Shown here piece by piece: positions 26,199 to 35,397 of a DNA stretch of 64,000 nucleotides. The notes below the pieces were generated by a model. The model was not told the DNA's origin. It searched no databases and was given only the letters and a program-made list of their open reading frames with translations. The position numbers and the translations under genes are program-made. Origin of the DNA: Planctomycetota bacterium (GTDB lineage: Bacteria > Planctomycetota > UBA1135 > GCA-002686595); assembly GCA_020638875.1 (NCBI GenBank), contig JACKHS010000001.1:186001-250000 (forward strand). Reading direction: 5' to 3'. Each line of letters starts with the position of its first letter. Positions within the stretch are counted from its first letter, which is position 1.

Positions 26199-27592
26199 GC
26201 GTCGGGGTTCAGGAACCCGCCGCAGACCGTCGCCCAGAGGATCTTCACGTCGAGGCCGAGCGACCAGTTGCGGATGTAGAACAGGTCGTACTTGAGGCGC
26301 TCGTCCGCCGGGCCGTCGCCGCGTTGCCCGTGGATCTGCGCCCAACCGGTGAGGCCGGGCTTCACGCGGTGACGCTGCATGTAGCGCGGGATGCGCTCCT
26401 TGAAGCGCTCGACGAAGTAGGGCTGCGCCGGGCGCGGTCCGACCAGGCTCATGTCGCCCTTCAGCACGTTCCAGAGCTGCGGCAGCTCGTCGATGCTCGT
26501 GCGGCGCAGGAAGCGCCCGACGGTCGTGACGCGCGGGTCGTTGGGGATGCCCCACACCGGCCCGTCCTTCTCGGCGTCGACGACCATCGTGCGCAGCTTG
26601 TGGATCGTGAAGCAGCGCCCGTCGAGGCCGAAGCGCTCCTGCGCGTAGAGCGCGGGGCCGCGCGAGGTGAGCCTCACGGCGAGCGCGGCGGCGAGCAGCA
26701 CCGGCGCGGTCAGCGCGAGCCCGAGCGCCGCGAGCGCCACGTCGAAGCAGCGCTTGACCACGTAGCCCCAGCCGATCATCGGCGAGCTCGAGACGGCCAG
26801 CACCGGCATGCCCTCGAAGTTCTCCACGCGACCGCCGAGCATCGCGTGCTTGCAGAGGTCGGAGACGAGGTTCACGTCGACGAGCTCGTCGCCCAGGCGC
26901 GTGAGCAGCGCCTCGAGCTCGGGCTCGAGCTCGGCCGACTGCGCGACGAAGACCTCGTCGACCTCGCGCTGGCGCACGATCGCGGCCACCGCCTCGAGGT
27001 CGCCCAGCACGGGCGCCTCGTCGAGCTCGCAGCCGACCTCCTGCGCGTGCGGCGTGAGGAAGCCGACGAGGCGCAGCCCCAGCTCGGGGTGCAGCTCGAG
27101 CCGCGTACGCACCTGCCGCGCCAGGCCGTCGGTGCCCACGATCAGCGCGTTGCGCGCGGTGAAGCCCGCGCGGCGCAGTTGCCGGATCAGCTCGCGGAAG
27201 GCGATGCGCAGGCCGAGCAGGCCCGACGCCGCCAGCCACCAGAAGAGCGCCAGGAACAGGCGCGAGAAGGACAGCTTGAAGACCATCCAGCTCCCGCTCA
27301 CGAGCACCAGCGTGAAGAGCCCGGCCGCGCGCAGGAGCTCGACCACCTCCGCGCGGCGCGTGCCGCGGCGGCGCGTGCCGGCCAATCGCAAGGTCGAGAA
27401 GATCGTCAGCCACACGGGCGGCACGAGCCACAGCGCCGTGAGGTAGTCGTGGCGCGACGGCACCGTGTAGCCCTCGGGCAGGAAGGCGTCGGCGAAGCGC
27501 AACTGGTAGGCGAGGATCCAGCACCACGACAGCAGCGCGCAGTCGAGCAGGAACAGCAGGCTGCGCCAGAACTGGACCTTCTTACCGAGCAA
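26195..27592 (-). CDS. Polyprenyl-phosphate glycosylphosphotransferase (initiating enzyme)
   Basis: A 465-residue polyisoprenyl-phosphate hexose-1-phosphate transferase of the long WbaP/WcaJ-like class. There are about five N-terminal transmembrane segments, a Rossmann-like central domain (NALIVGTDGLARQVRTRLE), one further membrane helix (VVKRCFDVALAALGLAL), and the catalytic C-terminal domain. That domain has RFGLDGRCFTIHKLRTM, RRTSIDELPQLWNVLKGDMS, LVGPRPAQPYF and VKPGLTGWAQI. It transfers a sugar phosphate to undecaprenyl phosphate and so starts glycan assembly. It overlaps the next glycosyltransferase by 4 bases and the previous one by 11. Confidence 0.93.
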   Translation of the reverse strand: MLGKKVQFWRSLLFLLDCALLSWCWILAYQLRFADAFLPEGYTVPSRHDYLTALWLVPPVWLTIFSTLRLAGTRRRGTRRAEVVELLRAAGLFTLVLVSGSWMVFKLSFSRLFLALFWWLAASGLLGLRIAFRELIRQLRRAGFTARNALIVGTDGLARQVRTRLELHPELGLRLVGFLTPHAQEVGCELDEAPVLGDLEAVAAIVRQREVDEVFVAQSAELEPELEALLTRLGDELVDVNLVSDLCKHAMLGGRVENFEGMPVLAVSSSPMIGWGYVVKRCFDVALAALGLALTAPVLLAAALAVRLTSRGPALYAQERFGLDGRCFTIHKLRTMVVDAEKDGPVWGIPNDPRVTTVGRFLRRTSIDELPQLWNVLKGDMSLVGPRPAQPYFVERFKERIPRYMQRHRVKPGLTGWAQIHGQRGDGPADERLKYDLFYIRNWSLGLDVKILWATVCGGFLNPDA

Positions 27593-28754
27593 CGCGAGCC
27601 TCCCGTGCGCGGACGGCCACCTCGGACGGCAGCTCGGGGTCGCCGCCGCGGTGCGCGCGCCAGGCCTGGTCGACGAAGGCGAGCAACGCCTCGCGCGTGA
27701 CCTCCTCGTCGAAGCGCGCCGCCCACGCGCGCAGGGCCGCGGGCTCGAACTCGTCCTCGTGCGCCTCGTACTCCGCGAGCGCGGCGCAGAGCGCGTCCGC
27801 GCTGCGCTCGGCGAAGAGCACGCCCGTGGGCGCGGCCGCGCCGCCGCGCGGCACGACCGAGTCGAGCACGCCGCCGCGTCCGAGCGCGATGACCGCCTTG
27901 CCGGCCGCGGCGGCCTCGACCGGCGCGATGCCGAAGTCCTCCACGGCGCCGTGCACGAAGGCGCGGCAGCTGCGGTACTCCCGCACGAGCTCCTCGTCCG
28001 AGAGCCAGCCGAGGAAGGTCACGTTGTCGCGCGCCGCGCGTCGCAGCCGGCGCTCGAGCGGCCCTGTGCCGACGATGCGCAGCGGCCGCCGCGTGCGGTT
28101 GAACGCCTCGACGAGCAGGTCGACGCCCTTGTTCGCCACCAGCGCCCCCACCGCGAGGTACGCGTCCCCGCGCTCGCTCGCGCCGGCGAAGCGCGACGTG
28201 TCGACGGGCGGGTGGATCACCGTCGCCGAGCGGCGGTAGTACTTGCGGATGCGCTGCGCGACGAAGCTCGAGTTCGCGATGAAGCGGTCCACGCGCTGCG
28301 CCGACGTCACGTCCCACATGCGCAGCGCCGCCAGCAGGAACGGCGTCACCCAGCGGTGCACCGGGTTGCTGGTCGGGAAGTAGTGGTGCGACAGGTCCCA
28401 CGCGTAGCGCATCGGCGAGTGCACGTAGGACACGTGCAGCGCGTCCGGGCGCGTGAGCACGCCCTTCGCCGCGCAGCTCGAGCTCGAGATCACGAGGTCG
28501 TACGCCTCGAGGTCGAGCGTCTCCGCCAGCATCGGCAGGATCGGCAGGTAGTAGCGGTAGAAGCGCCGCCCGCCGGGCAGGTGCTGCAGCCACGACGTGC
28601 GCACGCCCGGCCCCTCGATCACGCTGGAGACCGCGCCCGGCTGGTGAACCAGGGCGTAGCGGTCGGCCTGCGGGTAGAGGCGGCAGAGGAACTCGTAGAC
28701 CTTCTCCCCTCCGCGCATCCCCGTTAGCCAGTCGTGGACGAGCGCGATCTTCAT
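27582..28754 (-). CDS. Glycosyltransferase, GT4 type
   Basis: A 390-residue GT4 enzyme. The start ATG at 28754 gives KIALVHDWLTGMRGGEKV, the classic N-terminus of mannosyl/rhamnosyl GT4 enzymes that precede WcaJ-like genes; a longer frame adds ten atypical residues. Further signatures are YVHSPMRYAWD, FIANSSFVAQRIRKYYRR, VIHPPVDTSRF and EDFGIAPVEAAAAGKAVIAL with the E-x7-E pair. It probably adds an early sugar to the lipid carrier. It overlaps the glycosylphosphotransferase gene by 11 bases. Confidence 0.9.
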   Translation of the reverse strand: MKIALVHDWLTGMRGGEKVYEFLCRLYPQADRYALVHQPGAVSSVIEGPGVRTSWLQHLPGGRRFYRYYLPILPMLAETLDLEAYDLVISSSSCAAKGVLTRPDALHVSYVHSPMRYAWDLSHHYFPTSNPVHRWVTPFLLAALRMWDVTSAQRVDRFIANSSFVAQRIRKYYRRSATVIHPPVDTSRFAGASERGDAYLAVGALVANKGVDLLVEAFNRTRRPLRIVGTGPLERRLRRAARDNVTFLGWLSDEELVREYRSCRAFVHGAVEDFGIAPVEAAAAGKAVIALGRGGVLDSVVPRGGAAAPTGVLFAERSADALCAALAEYEAHEDEFEPAALRAWAARFDEEVTREALLAFVDQAWRAHRGGDPELPSEVAVRAREARVAR

Positions 28755-28827
28755 GCTGGGCTGTGGCTGGCCACAGGAGAGCAAAGCGCGCGGGGGCCGG
28801 GCAAGGGCGGGCCTCCGAGCCCCCCGC

Positions 28828-29652
28828 TCAGCGCCGCGGACGGGCGCTCCAGGTCAGCGACCAGTCCACGTCGTGGAGCATGCCGCAGGCCGCGCAGTCC
28901 GCGTCGTGGACGGTCGGCCGCGCGAAGCCGGCCGCGTCGAGGTGCGCGAGGAGGTCGTCGCGCGAGAACACGCGCAGCTCGAGCGTCGTCCCCGGTCCGC
29001 CGTGGAAGACGAGGTCCTCGAAGCGCTGCGCGCGGCCGTCGGCGGTCGTGTTGAGCAGCACGTGTCGGCCGTCCTCCTCGACGATGCGCCAGTCGCAGAG
29101 CTCGGGGAAGTGCTCGCGCGTGCGCCCCTCGAGCGCGTACGGCACGGAGAACACGAACACGCCATCGGCGCCGAGCAGCGCGCGCGCGCCGTCGAAGGCG
29201 CGCTGCACGAGCGGCGTGACGTGCTCGAACACGTCGGTCGCGATCACGAAGTCCAGCGCCCCCAGCAGCTCGGCCGGCGGCGCAGTGACGTCGAGGTGCG
29301 GCTCCTGGTGCAGGAACGTGTTGCGGTAGCCGAGCCGCTCCGCGAGCGGCCGCGCGTACCCGGGCCAGTCGCTCAGGCCGACGCCGCGCAGCTCGGGCCG
29401 GCGCGGGAGGTCGGGCAGCGCCGTGCAGCGCCCGAACAGCTCCGTGGTGAGCGCGTGCACGACCGAGCGCATGCGCACCGTCGAGCCGCAGGCCGCGCAG
29501 CTCGGTGTCTCGCGGCCGAAGCGCTCGCGCGGCACGACGTTGCGCTCGCCGCAGCAGTTGCAGCGGAACGCGCGCCGGTCGGCGCCGCGCTCGGCGCCGA
29601 GCAGCCGACGCAGCCGCGACGCGACGCGGCGCGCGATGAGCTTCCCTCCCAT
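28828..29652 (-). CDS. Methyltransferase with N-terminal zinc ribbon
   Basis: A 274-residue protein. Near the N-terminus CNCCGERN and CAACGS give two CxxC pairs, a likely structural zinc ribbon. The rest is a class I methyltransferase fold: LRGVGLSDW (degenerate motif I), a LDFVIATDVFEHV motif of the methyltransferase_11 type, and VFVFSVPY. A late C-A-A-C-G pair may add to the metal site. The target is unknown; a glycan or lipid intermediate is likely from context. The ATG at 29652 is the first that fits. Confidence 0.7.
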   Translation of the reverse strand: MGGKLIARRVASRLRRLLGAERGADRRAFRCNCCGERNVVPRERFGRETPSCAACGSTVRMRSVVHALTTELFGRCTALPDLPRRPELRGVGLSDWPGYARPLAERLGYRNTFLHQEPHLDVTAPPAELLGALDFVIATDVFEHVTPLVQRAFDGARALLGADGVFVFSVPYALEGRTREHFPELCDWRIVEEDGRHVLLNTTADGRAQRFEDLVFHGGPGTTLELRVFSRDDLLAHLDAAGFARPTVHDADCAACGMLHDVDWSLTWSARPRR

Positions 29653-29762
29653 GGCGGGACTGTACCCGCCGCGTCCGCCGAGGCCCAGCGCGGCGTCGCC
29701 GCGCGCGGATGTCCGGGCCGCGGACTCCGCAGCCGCGCCCGCGCCGCGCCGTGTACGCGCGA

Positions 29763-31012
29763 TCAACGCGTCGTGGCGCGATCGCACCGCGCGGCCAGCT
29801 CGAGGTAGTCGGCCTCGAGCTGGTCGGCCAGCGCGGCAACAGCCGCGCTGCGCGGCGCGCGGGCGTCCGGCGGCGCGCCGCGGCCCGGCGCGAGCGCGTC
29901 GAGCGCGCAGCGCCACGCCTCCGCGTCGTCCGGCGCGAGCAACGTGACGCCCGCCTCCACGAGGCCGCCGACGCGCGACGCGAGCACGGGGAGCCCGGCC
30001 GCGCGCGCCTCGCGGGCGATCAGGCCGTAGACCTCGTTCCAGCGCGAGGGCACGGCCACGACGTCGAGTCCGGCGAGCACCGCCGGCAGCTCGTCGGGCG
30101 CGTACGCGCCGTGCAGCCGCACGTTCGGCGCGCGCGCGGCGAGCGCCTCCAGCGCGTCCACGTAGGCGCGATCGCCGTGGTAGGCGCCGCGCGGGCCGTG
30201 CACGTGCAGCTCACAGCGCGCGTCGGCGGCCACGAGGCGCGCGAGCTCGAGCACGCCCTTGCTGGGCTGCACCGCGCCGAGCACGCCCACGCGCAACGCG
30301 CTGGTGCGCGGCGTGCGCGGGTGCGGCTCGCGCGCGACGAGCCCGTTCTCGCGCACGACCGCGCGCGCTTCGTCGTCGAGGCCGTGCGCGACGAGCACGC
30401 GCGCAGCGCTGCCGCCGACGGCGCGTAGACGCGCGCGCACGCCCGCCACGCGTCGCGCGCCGCGTCGAGGCGCCGCGCGAGCACCTGCGCCGCGCGTTCG
30501 CGGCCGGCGAGGTGCGGCCACGTGCGCGCGACGCACGCGGCGCAGCGCTCGGGGTCCGCCGCCGCACACGCGCCGCCGTCGACGTGCCACATCTGCCCGC
30601 GCGGGCAGAGCAGCTCGTAGTCGTGCGCCGTGAGCGCGACCGGCACGCCGAGCGCGGCGAGGCGCGGCACCAGCGCGGCGCCGAAGCCGACCAGGGCGTG
30701 CACGTGCGCGACGTCGAGCGCCGCGTCGCCGGCCCAGCGCAGCGCGAGCGCACGCAACGCCTCGCGCGCCGGCGAGGTCCTCGACGCGCTCGTCGCGCGC
30801 GAAGGTCCACGCCACGCGCGTCAGCTCCACGCCGGCGTCGCGCGTGCGCTCGAGCGCGCCCTCGGGCCGCGCGCCGCGGCGGTCGAGCGCCAGCGCGTGC
30901 ACGCGGTGGCCGCGGCGCACGAGTTCGTCGGCCAGCGCGGCGGTGACCGTCTCGACACCGCCGCGCTCGGGCGCCAGCCGGCCGCGATCAGCCCGACGCA
31001 CAGGCTCGTCAT
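29763..31012 (-). pseudogene. GT4 glycosyltransferase with three apparent frameshifts
   Basis: The start ATG at 31012 overlaps the stop of the upstream glycosyltransferase (ATGA) and gives MTSLCVGLIAAGW. The frame changes near 30975 to ERGGVETVTAALADELVRRG, near 30768 to LALRWAGDAALDVAHVHALV, and near 30405 to ARVLVAHGLDDEARAVV, continuing to the end. The last part holds the nucleotide-sugar domain (RVGVLGAVQPSKGVLELARL; NEVYGLIAREARAAGLPVLA). The middle contains a cysteine-rich loop (CPRGQMW, then DPERCAACV) also present in the upstream GT. Repaired length is about 415 residues. Breaks lie beside GC repeats. Confidence 0.75.
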
Positions 31013-32367
31013 GCCTGCTCGACGAGCGCGCGCGCGCGCGCGGCGGCGCGGCGCGGTTCGCGCGACGCCGGCGCGTAGAGCGCCTCGATCGCGTCGAGGT
31101 GCGCGGCCTGGCGCACGAGCAGGTCAGGCCGCGCCGCGACGCCGCGCCCGCGCACGACGGCCTCCATCGCCGCCGCCAGCGCGCCCGCGTCGCCGGGCGG
31201 CAGCAGGCGGCCGTGACGCCCGTCCTCGAGCACCTCGCGGATGCCGGGCACGTCGCTCGCGAGCACCGGCACGCCGGCCGCGCGCGCCTGCAGCACGGTC
31301 AGCGGCGCGTTCTCGCGCCACAACGAGGGCACCAGCACGCAGTCGCTCTGCGCGAGCACCTCGGGCGCGCGCAGCGGCTCGAACGACCCGCGGTCGCTGA
31401 CGCGCGCCGGCAGGCCGCGGTGTACCAACAGCTCGGCGTAGCGACGCGCGCGGTCGCGGCCGCCGTTGCCCCACAGCTCGACGCTCCACGCCGCGTCGCC
31501 GGCGCTGTGCGCGAGCCGCCGCGTCGCCTCGAGCAGGCACGCGAGGCCCTTGTGCGGCATGTACTGGCTCATGAACGTGAAGCGCGTGCCCTCCGCCGCG
31601 CGCGGCGGGCGCGGCAGCGCGTAGCGCGCCTCGTCGATGCCGTATGCGAGCACGCTGCTCGCCCGCGCGCGCCAGCCGCGCGCCTGGAACGTGCGCGCGA
31701 GCGTGCGCGTCGGGAAGATCCAGTGGTCGACCGACTCGGTCGCGCGCGCCACGTGGGCGGCGCGCCGCGCCAGGTCGGCCGGCACGACCACGCGCCCAGC
31801 CCGCCCAGCGCGCGCGGCGGCGCGCACCGCGAGGCGCTTGAGCTCGCGCGGCGCGGGCGGCGCGTCCCAGCGCGCGGGCTCGCGCACGCAGCGCGCGCAG
31901 CGCTCGGGGTCGCCGGGCTCCGCGCACTCGGCGTCGCGCCAGTCGAGCAGTTGTCCGCGGTGGCACAGCAGGCCGAAGTCGGTCACGGTCACGAGCGTGC
32001 GCGCGCCGCGCCGCGCCGCCACGCGCGGCAGGTCGACCGACAGTCCCCACAGGAGGTGCGTGAAGTGCACGACCTCGGGGCGCAGCTCGCCGCACAGCTC
32101 GTCGAACACGCGCTCGACGCTCGCGTTCGCGTAGCTGTCGGCGAAGGCCTTGCGCGGATCGCCGGCGTTGGCGAGCTCGACGACCTCGACGCCGTAGCGC
32201 CGCGCACGCGTCAGCGAGTAGCGCTCACGCTCGCCGTCGCGGGCCGGGACGAGCACGGTCACCGCGTGGCCGCGCCGCACCAGGCCGGTGGCGAGCTGGT
32301 GCGTGTAGTACTCCGTCCCCCACTGGCCGCTGGGAGGGAAGCCGTTGGCGACGAGGAGCACCCTCAT
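31009..32367 (-). CDS. Glycosyltransferase, GT4 type, with cysteine loop
   Basis: A 452-residue GT4 enzyme starting at ATG 32367 (RVLLVANGFPPSGQWGTEYY). The acceptor domain carries a long insertion with LLCHRGQLLDWRD and DPERCARCV, a four-cysteine loop that could bind metal. The C-terminal domain has FTFMSQYMPHKGLACLLEA and the conserved NAPLTVLQARAAGVPVLASD block. It is the first gene of the minus-strand glycosyltransferase run and overlaps the next gene by 4 bases. Donor and acceptor sugars cannot be told from sequence. Confidence 0.85.
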   Translation of the reverse strand: MRVLLVANGFPPSGQWGTEYYTHQLATGLVRRGHAVTVLVPARDGERERYSLTRARRYGVEVVELANAGDPRKAFADSYANASVERVFDELCGELRPEVVHFTHLLWGLSVDLPRVAARRGARTLVTVTDFGLLCHRGQLLDWRDAECAEPGDPERCARCVREPARWDAPPAPRELKRLAVRAAARAGRAGRVVVPADLARRAAHVARATESVDHWIFPTRTLARTFQARGWRARASSVLAYGIDEARYALPRPPRAAEGTRFTFMSQYMPHKGLACLLEATRRLAHSAGDAAWSVELWGNGGRDRARRYAELLVHRGLPARVSDRGSFEPLRAPEVLAQSDCVLVPSLWRENAPLTVLQARAAGVPVLASDVPGIREVLEDGRHGRLLPPGDAGALAAAMEAVVRGRGVAARPDLLVRQAAHLDAIEALYAPASREPRRAAARARALVEQA

Positions 32368-32476
32368 CGGACGGCGCGCGGGGCGAGGGACGGTCTCACG
32401 TCCGCGGTGTACCACGCTCGGCGCGCCGAACGAAGCGCCGCGCCGCGGAAGGCGCCGGACGCGCGCGCGCCGCGGC

Positions 32477-32794
32477 TCAGGCGCTCTGGCTCGACGAGCG
32501 CAGGCGCTCGACCGGCGTGCCGCCGATCAGGTGGCTCTGGACGATCTCCGGCACGTCCTCGGGCGTCACCTTCGAGTACATCACGCCCTCGGGGTACACG
32601 ACCATGTTCACGCCGCTCTCGCAGGGGCCGAGGCAGGTGCAGCCGTTGACGCGCACCTTGTCCATCAACGAGTGCTCGAGGATGGCGAACTGCAACCGCT
32701 CGATGACCGCGGGCGAGCCCGAGCCTCCGCACGAGGGACCGACGACGGGCGGGCGATTGGCGATGCAGACGAAGACGTGTTTCTCGGGCAGCAT
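32477..32794 (-). CDS. Thioredoxin-like [2Fe-2S] ferredoxin
   Basis: A 105-residue protein of the thioredoxin-fold ferredoxin type. The ligand cysteines C10, C22, C54 and C58 match the C-x11-C...C-x3-C spacing of the family (VFVCIANRPP; SCGGSG; CLGPCESG), with an extra C52. The sequence VNMVVYPEGVMYSKVTPEDV is the usual C-terminal strand-helix. It lies 45 bases downstream of batE on the same strand, so it may be read through from the bat operon. Electron partner unknown. Confidence 0.85.
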   Translation of the reverse strand: MLPEKHVFVCIANRPPVVGPSCGGSGSPAVIERLQFAILEHSLMDKVRVNGCTCLGPCESGVNMVVYPEGVMYSKVTPEDVPEIVQSHLIGGTPVERLRSSSQSA

Positions 32795-32839
32795 GGATGA
32801 GGGTTGGCTCGGGGTGAGTGGATCATCCCTCGCCAGCCC

Positions 32840-33607
32840 TCAGCGGTCCAGGGCGAACACGCTCGACTCGCGCACCCAGCCGCGGTCCGCGCCGACACGC
32901 ACCTGCACCCAATCGGGGTGTTCGGCGAGCCGTTCGACCACGTCGCCGGCCGCGAGCGTGCGCTGCGCGCTCGCGTCGCCGCGCGGCTCGACGCGCACCT
33001 GCGCGCCGTTCGAGTCGATCACGAGTACCGGGTCCGTTTGTGCGACGAGCATCGACCAGCCCATCGGCAACGCGCCGATGCACGCGACGCACAGCGCGCC
33101 GAGCCCGAGCACGCGCCACAACCACCCGCCGCGCAGCGCCTCGAGCAGGAGGCACAGGGCCAGCGGCAGCAGCGACAGCAGCGCGAGCGTGCGCGCTTCG
33201 CCGGGCGTCCACGACGACACCAGGCGCTTGGCGGTGTCCGCGAGGTCGCCGCGGTCGGCCGCCGGGAGCCCGGCCTCGAGCCGCGCGTACTCGAGGTTCT
33301 CCCACGTCTCGCGGTCGCGCGGGCGCAGCCGCAACGACGCGGTGAACCACCCCGCCGCCTCGCCCGGCTGGTCCTCGCGCAGCGCGAGCGTGCCGAGGTC
33401 GTAGAGCACGCGCGCGCGCTCGGCGCCGCGCGGGCCGCTCGCGCGGTCCTCGAGCAGCTCGAGCCACAGCGTTCGCGCGGTGGCCAGGTCGCCCGCGCGG
33501 TAGGCCTCGACCGCGCGCGCGTCGAGCGCCTCGCCCGCGGCGCGCGGCGCGGCGCCGGCGGCGAGCGCGCTCAGGCAGACGAACAGAGCGACGAGCCAGG
33601 CACGCAT
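32840..33607 (-). CDS. batE: BatE-like protein: signal peptide, TPRs, TM, SH3-like domain
   Basis: A 255-residue protein with a signal peptide (RAWLVALFVCLSALAAGA), tetratricopeptide-like helices at about 27-105 (AYRAGDLATARTLWLELLE; WFTASLRLRPRDRETWENL), then two membrane segments at about 140-185 and a C-terminal SH3-like domain (VLVIDSNGAQVRVEP ... GWVRESSVF). This is the BatE layout of Bacteroides-type aerotolerance operons. The start is coupled by a TGATG overlap to the stop of batD. Inner-membrane location with periplasmic domains is likely. Confidence 0.75.
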   Translation of the reverse strand: MRAWLVALFVCLSALAAGAAPRAAGEALDARAVEAYRAGDLATARTLWLELLEDRASGPRGAERARVLYDLGTLALREDQPGEAAGWFTASLRLRPRDRETWENLEYARLEAGLPAADRGDLADTAKRLVSSWTPGEARTLALLSLLPLALCLLLEALRGGWLWRVLGLGALCVACIGALPMGWSMLVAQTDPVLVIDSNGAQVRVEPRGDASAQRTLAAGDVVERLAEHPDWVQVRVGADRGWVRESSVFALDR

Positions 33608-35397
33608 CAGAGTCCCTCCTGGGTCCAGCGCCGCGCGAAGTCGGTCAGGCGCGCCGCGTCGACGGGCGCGTCGTCGCCGGCCCACCGCGAGCGGTCGAGG
33701 TCGGCCTCCAGCGCGGCGAGCGCCGCGACGAGCTCGGGGTGCGCGGCCGCGCCGCTCCACGCCGCGAGGTCGCGGCCCTCCCAGGCCTCGGGCTCCTCGC
33801 CGCTGCGCGCGCCGAGGAAGACGTGCAACGCGTGCGCCTGCGCGCCGGCGCCGCGCGCGCCGCGCAGCTCACGGCGCAGGCGGCGCAGGCCGCGCGCGCG
33901 CGCGCGGGCGGCCGGCGCGTCGGGCGCGCCGTGACGGCGCACGGCCGTGCGCAGCCCGAGCCACAGCACCGGCAGCCCGAGCCACGACGCGAGCACCAGC
34001 GCGCCGGAGACGCCGCCCGGCGCGCGGTTCGACTCGGGCTCGGTCTGCAGGTCGTGGTGCGCGAGGCCGCGCTCGCCGCCGGTGTCGAGCTCCTCGAGGC
34101 TGACGCCGCCCTCGAGCGCGCGCACGCGCAACGGGATCGGCTGCGTCGACACGGTGCGGTAGCGTTCGAGCTCGGGGTCGAAGATCACCAGCGGCAGGGC
34201 CGGCACCTCCTGCACCTGCGCCGAGAGCGGCGCGATGTCGTACACGACGCGGCGGCGGTCCCCGTAGAAGTGCTCGCCCGACTTGCCGTAGACGCGGAAG
34301 CCGTCGAAGGCCGCCATGCGCGAGGGATCGGGCAGCTCGAAGAACTCGAGGTTGGCGTCGCCGGTCCAGTCGACGGTGAGCTTGATCGACTCGCCCACGT
34401 CGACGTCGCGGCGGCTGACCTCGGCGCTGGCCTGGAAGCTGCCGACTCCGCCGGAGAAGTCGAACGGCCGGCCCGCCTCGGGCAGCGGCACGACGTCGAT
34501 CGCGAAGGCCGGCGCGCCGGTGTGGTAGGTCTCGCGCGCCTCGCTGAACGCGCGCCGCGTGACGCGCCCGAACTCCAGCCAGCTCTGCGTGACGTCCAGG
34601 CGCCCCGCGCGCGTGGCGACGAAGGAGCGCGTCAGGCTCAACATGCGGAAGGGCTTGCCCTCCACGTCGACGTCACCCAGCTCGACCGCGCGCGCGCGCA
34701 GCCGCGCGTTGACGTTGACCTCGACCATGCGCTGCCCGAGCGAAGCCGCGCTGTCCTCGAGCTCGAGCGTGCCCGGCAGCTCGTTCCACCAGGGCAGGAT
34801 CAGGTTGGCGGTGTTCACCATCGGGTCGAGCTGCTTGTCCCAGCCGAACTCCATGCGGATGGTGAAGGGCTGGCCTTCGTACACGCGCTCGGGCACGGAG
34901 ACGAACGCGAGGCGGCCGAGCTCCTGACCGTCGAGGTCCTGCACCACCGAGAGCGAGAGCTCGCGCGTCGTCTCCACGCGGCCGTCGACCTCGAGCTGCA
35001 TCGGCGGGATGGCGTACTCGCCCAGCTCGAGCGGCCGCAGCGTCACGACCCACGTGATCGTGCGCGAGTAGGTGTTGCGCCCGCCGACGAGGCTGAACGA
35101 CTCGTTGATCGAAGGGCCGCTCTGACGCTCGACCTTCAGGCCCTCGACCTCGGGCACGCGCACGAGCGAGGCCTGCTTGGCGCCCTCGACCTGCACGACG
35201 CAGTTCACCGTGCCGCCGAGCTTGACGACGCCGGTGCTGAGGTTGGCCGTGATGCGCGGCCCGCCCTGTTGCGCGGCGGCCGGCGACGCGGCCCCGGGAG
35301 CAGACGCCGGAGCAGACGCCGCGGCGGACGCCGCAGCGGGCGCGAGGCCCGCGAGCCCGACGGCCAGGAGGAGTGCGCGGATCGTTCTCGTTCTCAT
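33607..35397 (-). CDS. batD: BatD-like protein, large periplasmic beta-sandwich with C-terminal TM
   Basis: A 596-residue protein with a signal peptide and an Ala/Pro-rich linker. Several immunoglobulin-like beta domains follow: ITANLSTGVVKLGGTVNCVV at the start, then RPLELGEYAIPPMQLEVDG, then SAEVSRRDVDVGESIKLTV, ending with a strong transmembrane segment near residue 490-510 and a basic cytoplasmic tail with helices. The internal repeats of the form GExxxLTVxxxGxAN are characteristic of BatD. It should sit on the inner membrane with its bulk in the periplasm and partner the VWA proteins BatA and BatB. Coupled by TGATG to the upstream gene. Confidence 0.88.
   Translation of the reverse strand: MRTRTIRALLLAVGLAGLAPAAASAAASAPASAPGAASPAAAQQGGPRITANLSTGVVKLGGTVNCVVQVEGAKQASLVRVPEVEGLKVERQSGPSINESFSLVGGRNTYSRTITWVVTLRPLELGEYAIPPMQLEVDGRVETTRELSLSVVQDLDGQELGRLAFVSVPERVYEGQPFTIRMEFGWDKQLDPMVNTANLILPWWNELPGTLELEDSAASLGQRMVEVNVNARLRARAVELGDVDVEGKPFRMLSLTRSFVATRAGRLDVTQSWLEFGRVTRRAFSEARETYHTGAPAFAIDVVPLPEAGRPFDFSGGVGSFQASAEVSRRDVDVGESIKLTVDWTGDANLEFFELPDPSRMAAFDGFRVYGKSGEHFYGDRRRVVYDIAPLSAQVQEVPALPLVIFDPELERYRTVSTQPIPLRVRALEGGVSLEELDTGGERGLAHHDLQTEPESNRAPGGVSGALVLASWLGLPVLWLGLRTAVRRHGAPDAPAARARARGLRRLRRELRGARGAGAQAHALHVFLGARSGEEPEAWEGRDLAAWSGAAAHPELVAALAALEADLDRSRWAGDDAPVDAARLTDFARRWTQEGL

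Noticed and set aside
23841..27527. Minus-strand open frame of 1228 residues spanning four genes
   Set aside because: It is an Arg/Ala-rich shadow frame of wecB, the glycosyltransferases and the glycosylphosphotransferase; only its short stretch around 25940-26198 is real and is included in the GT at 25055-26198.
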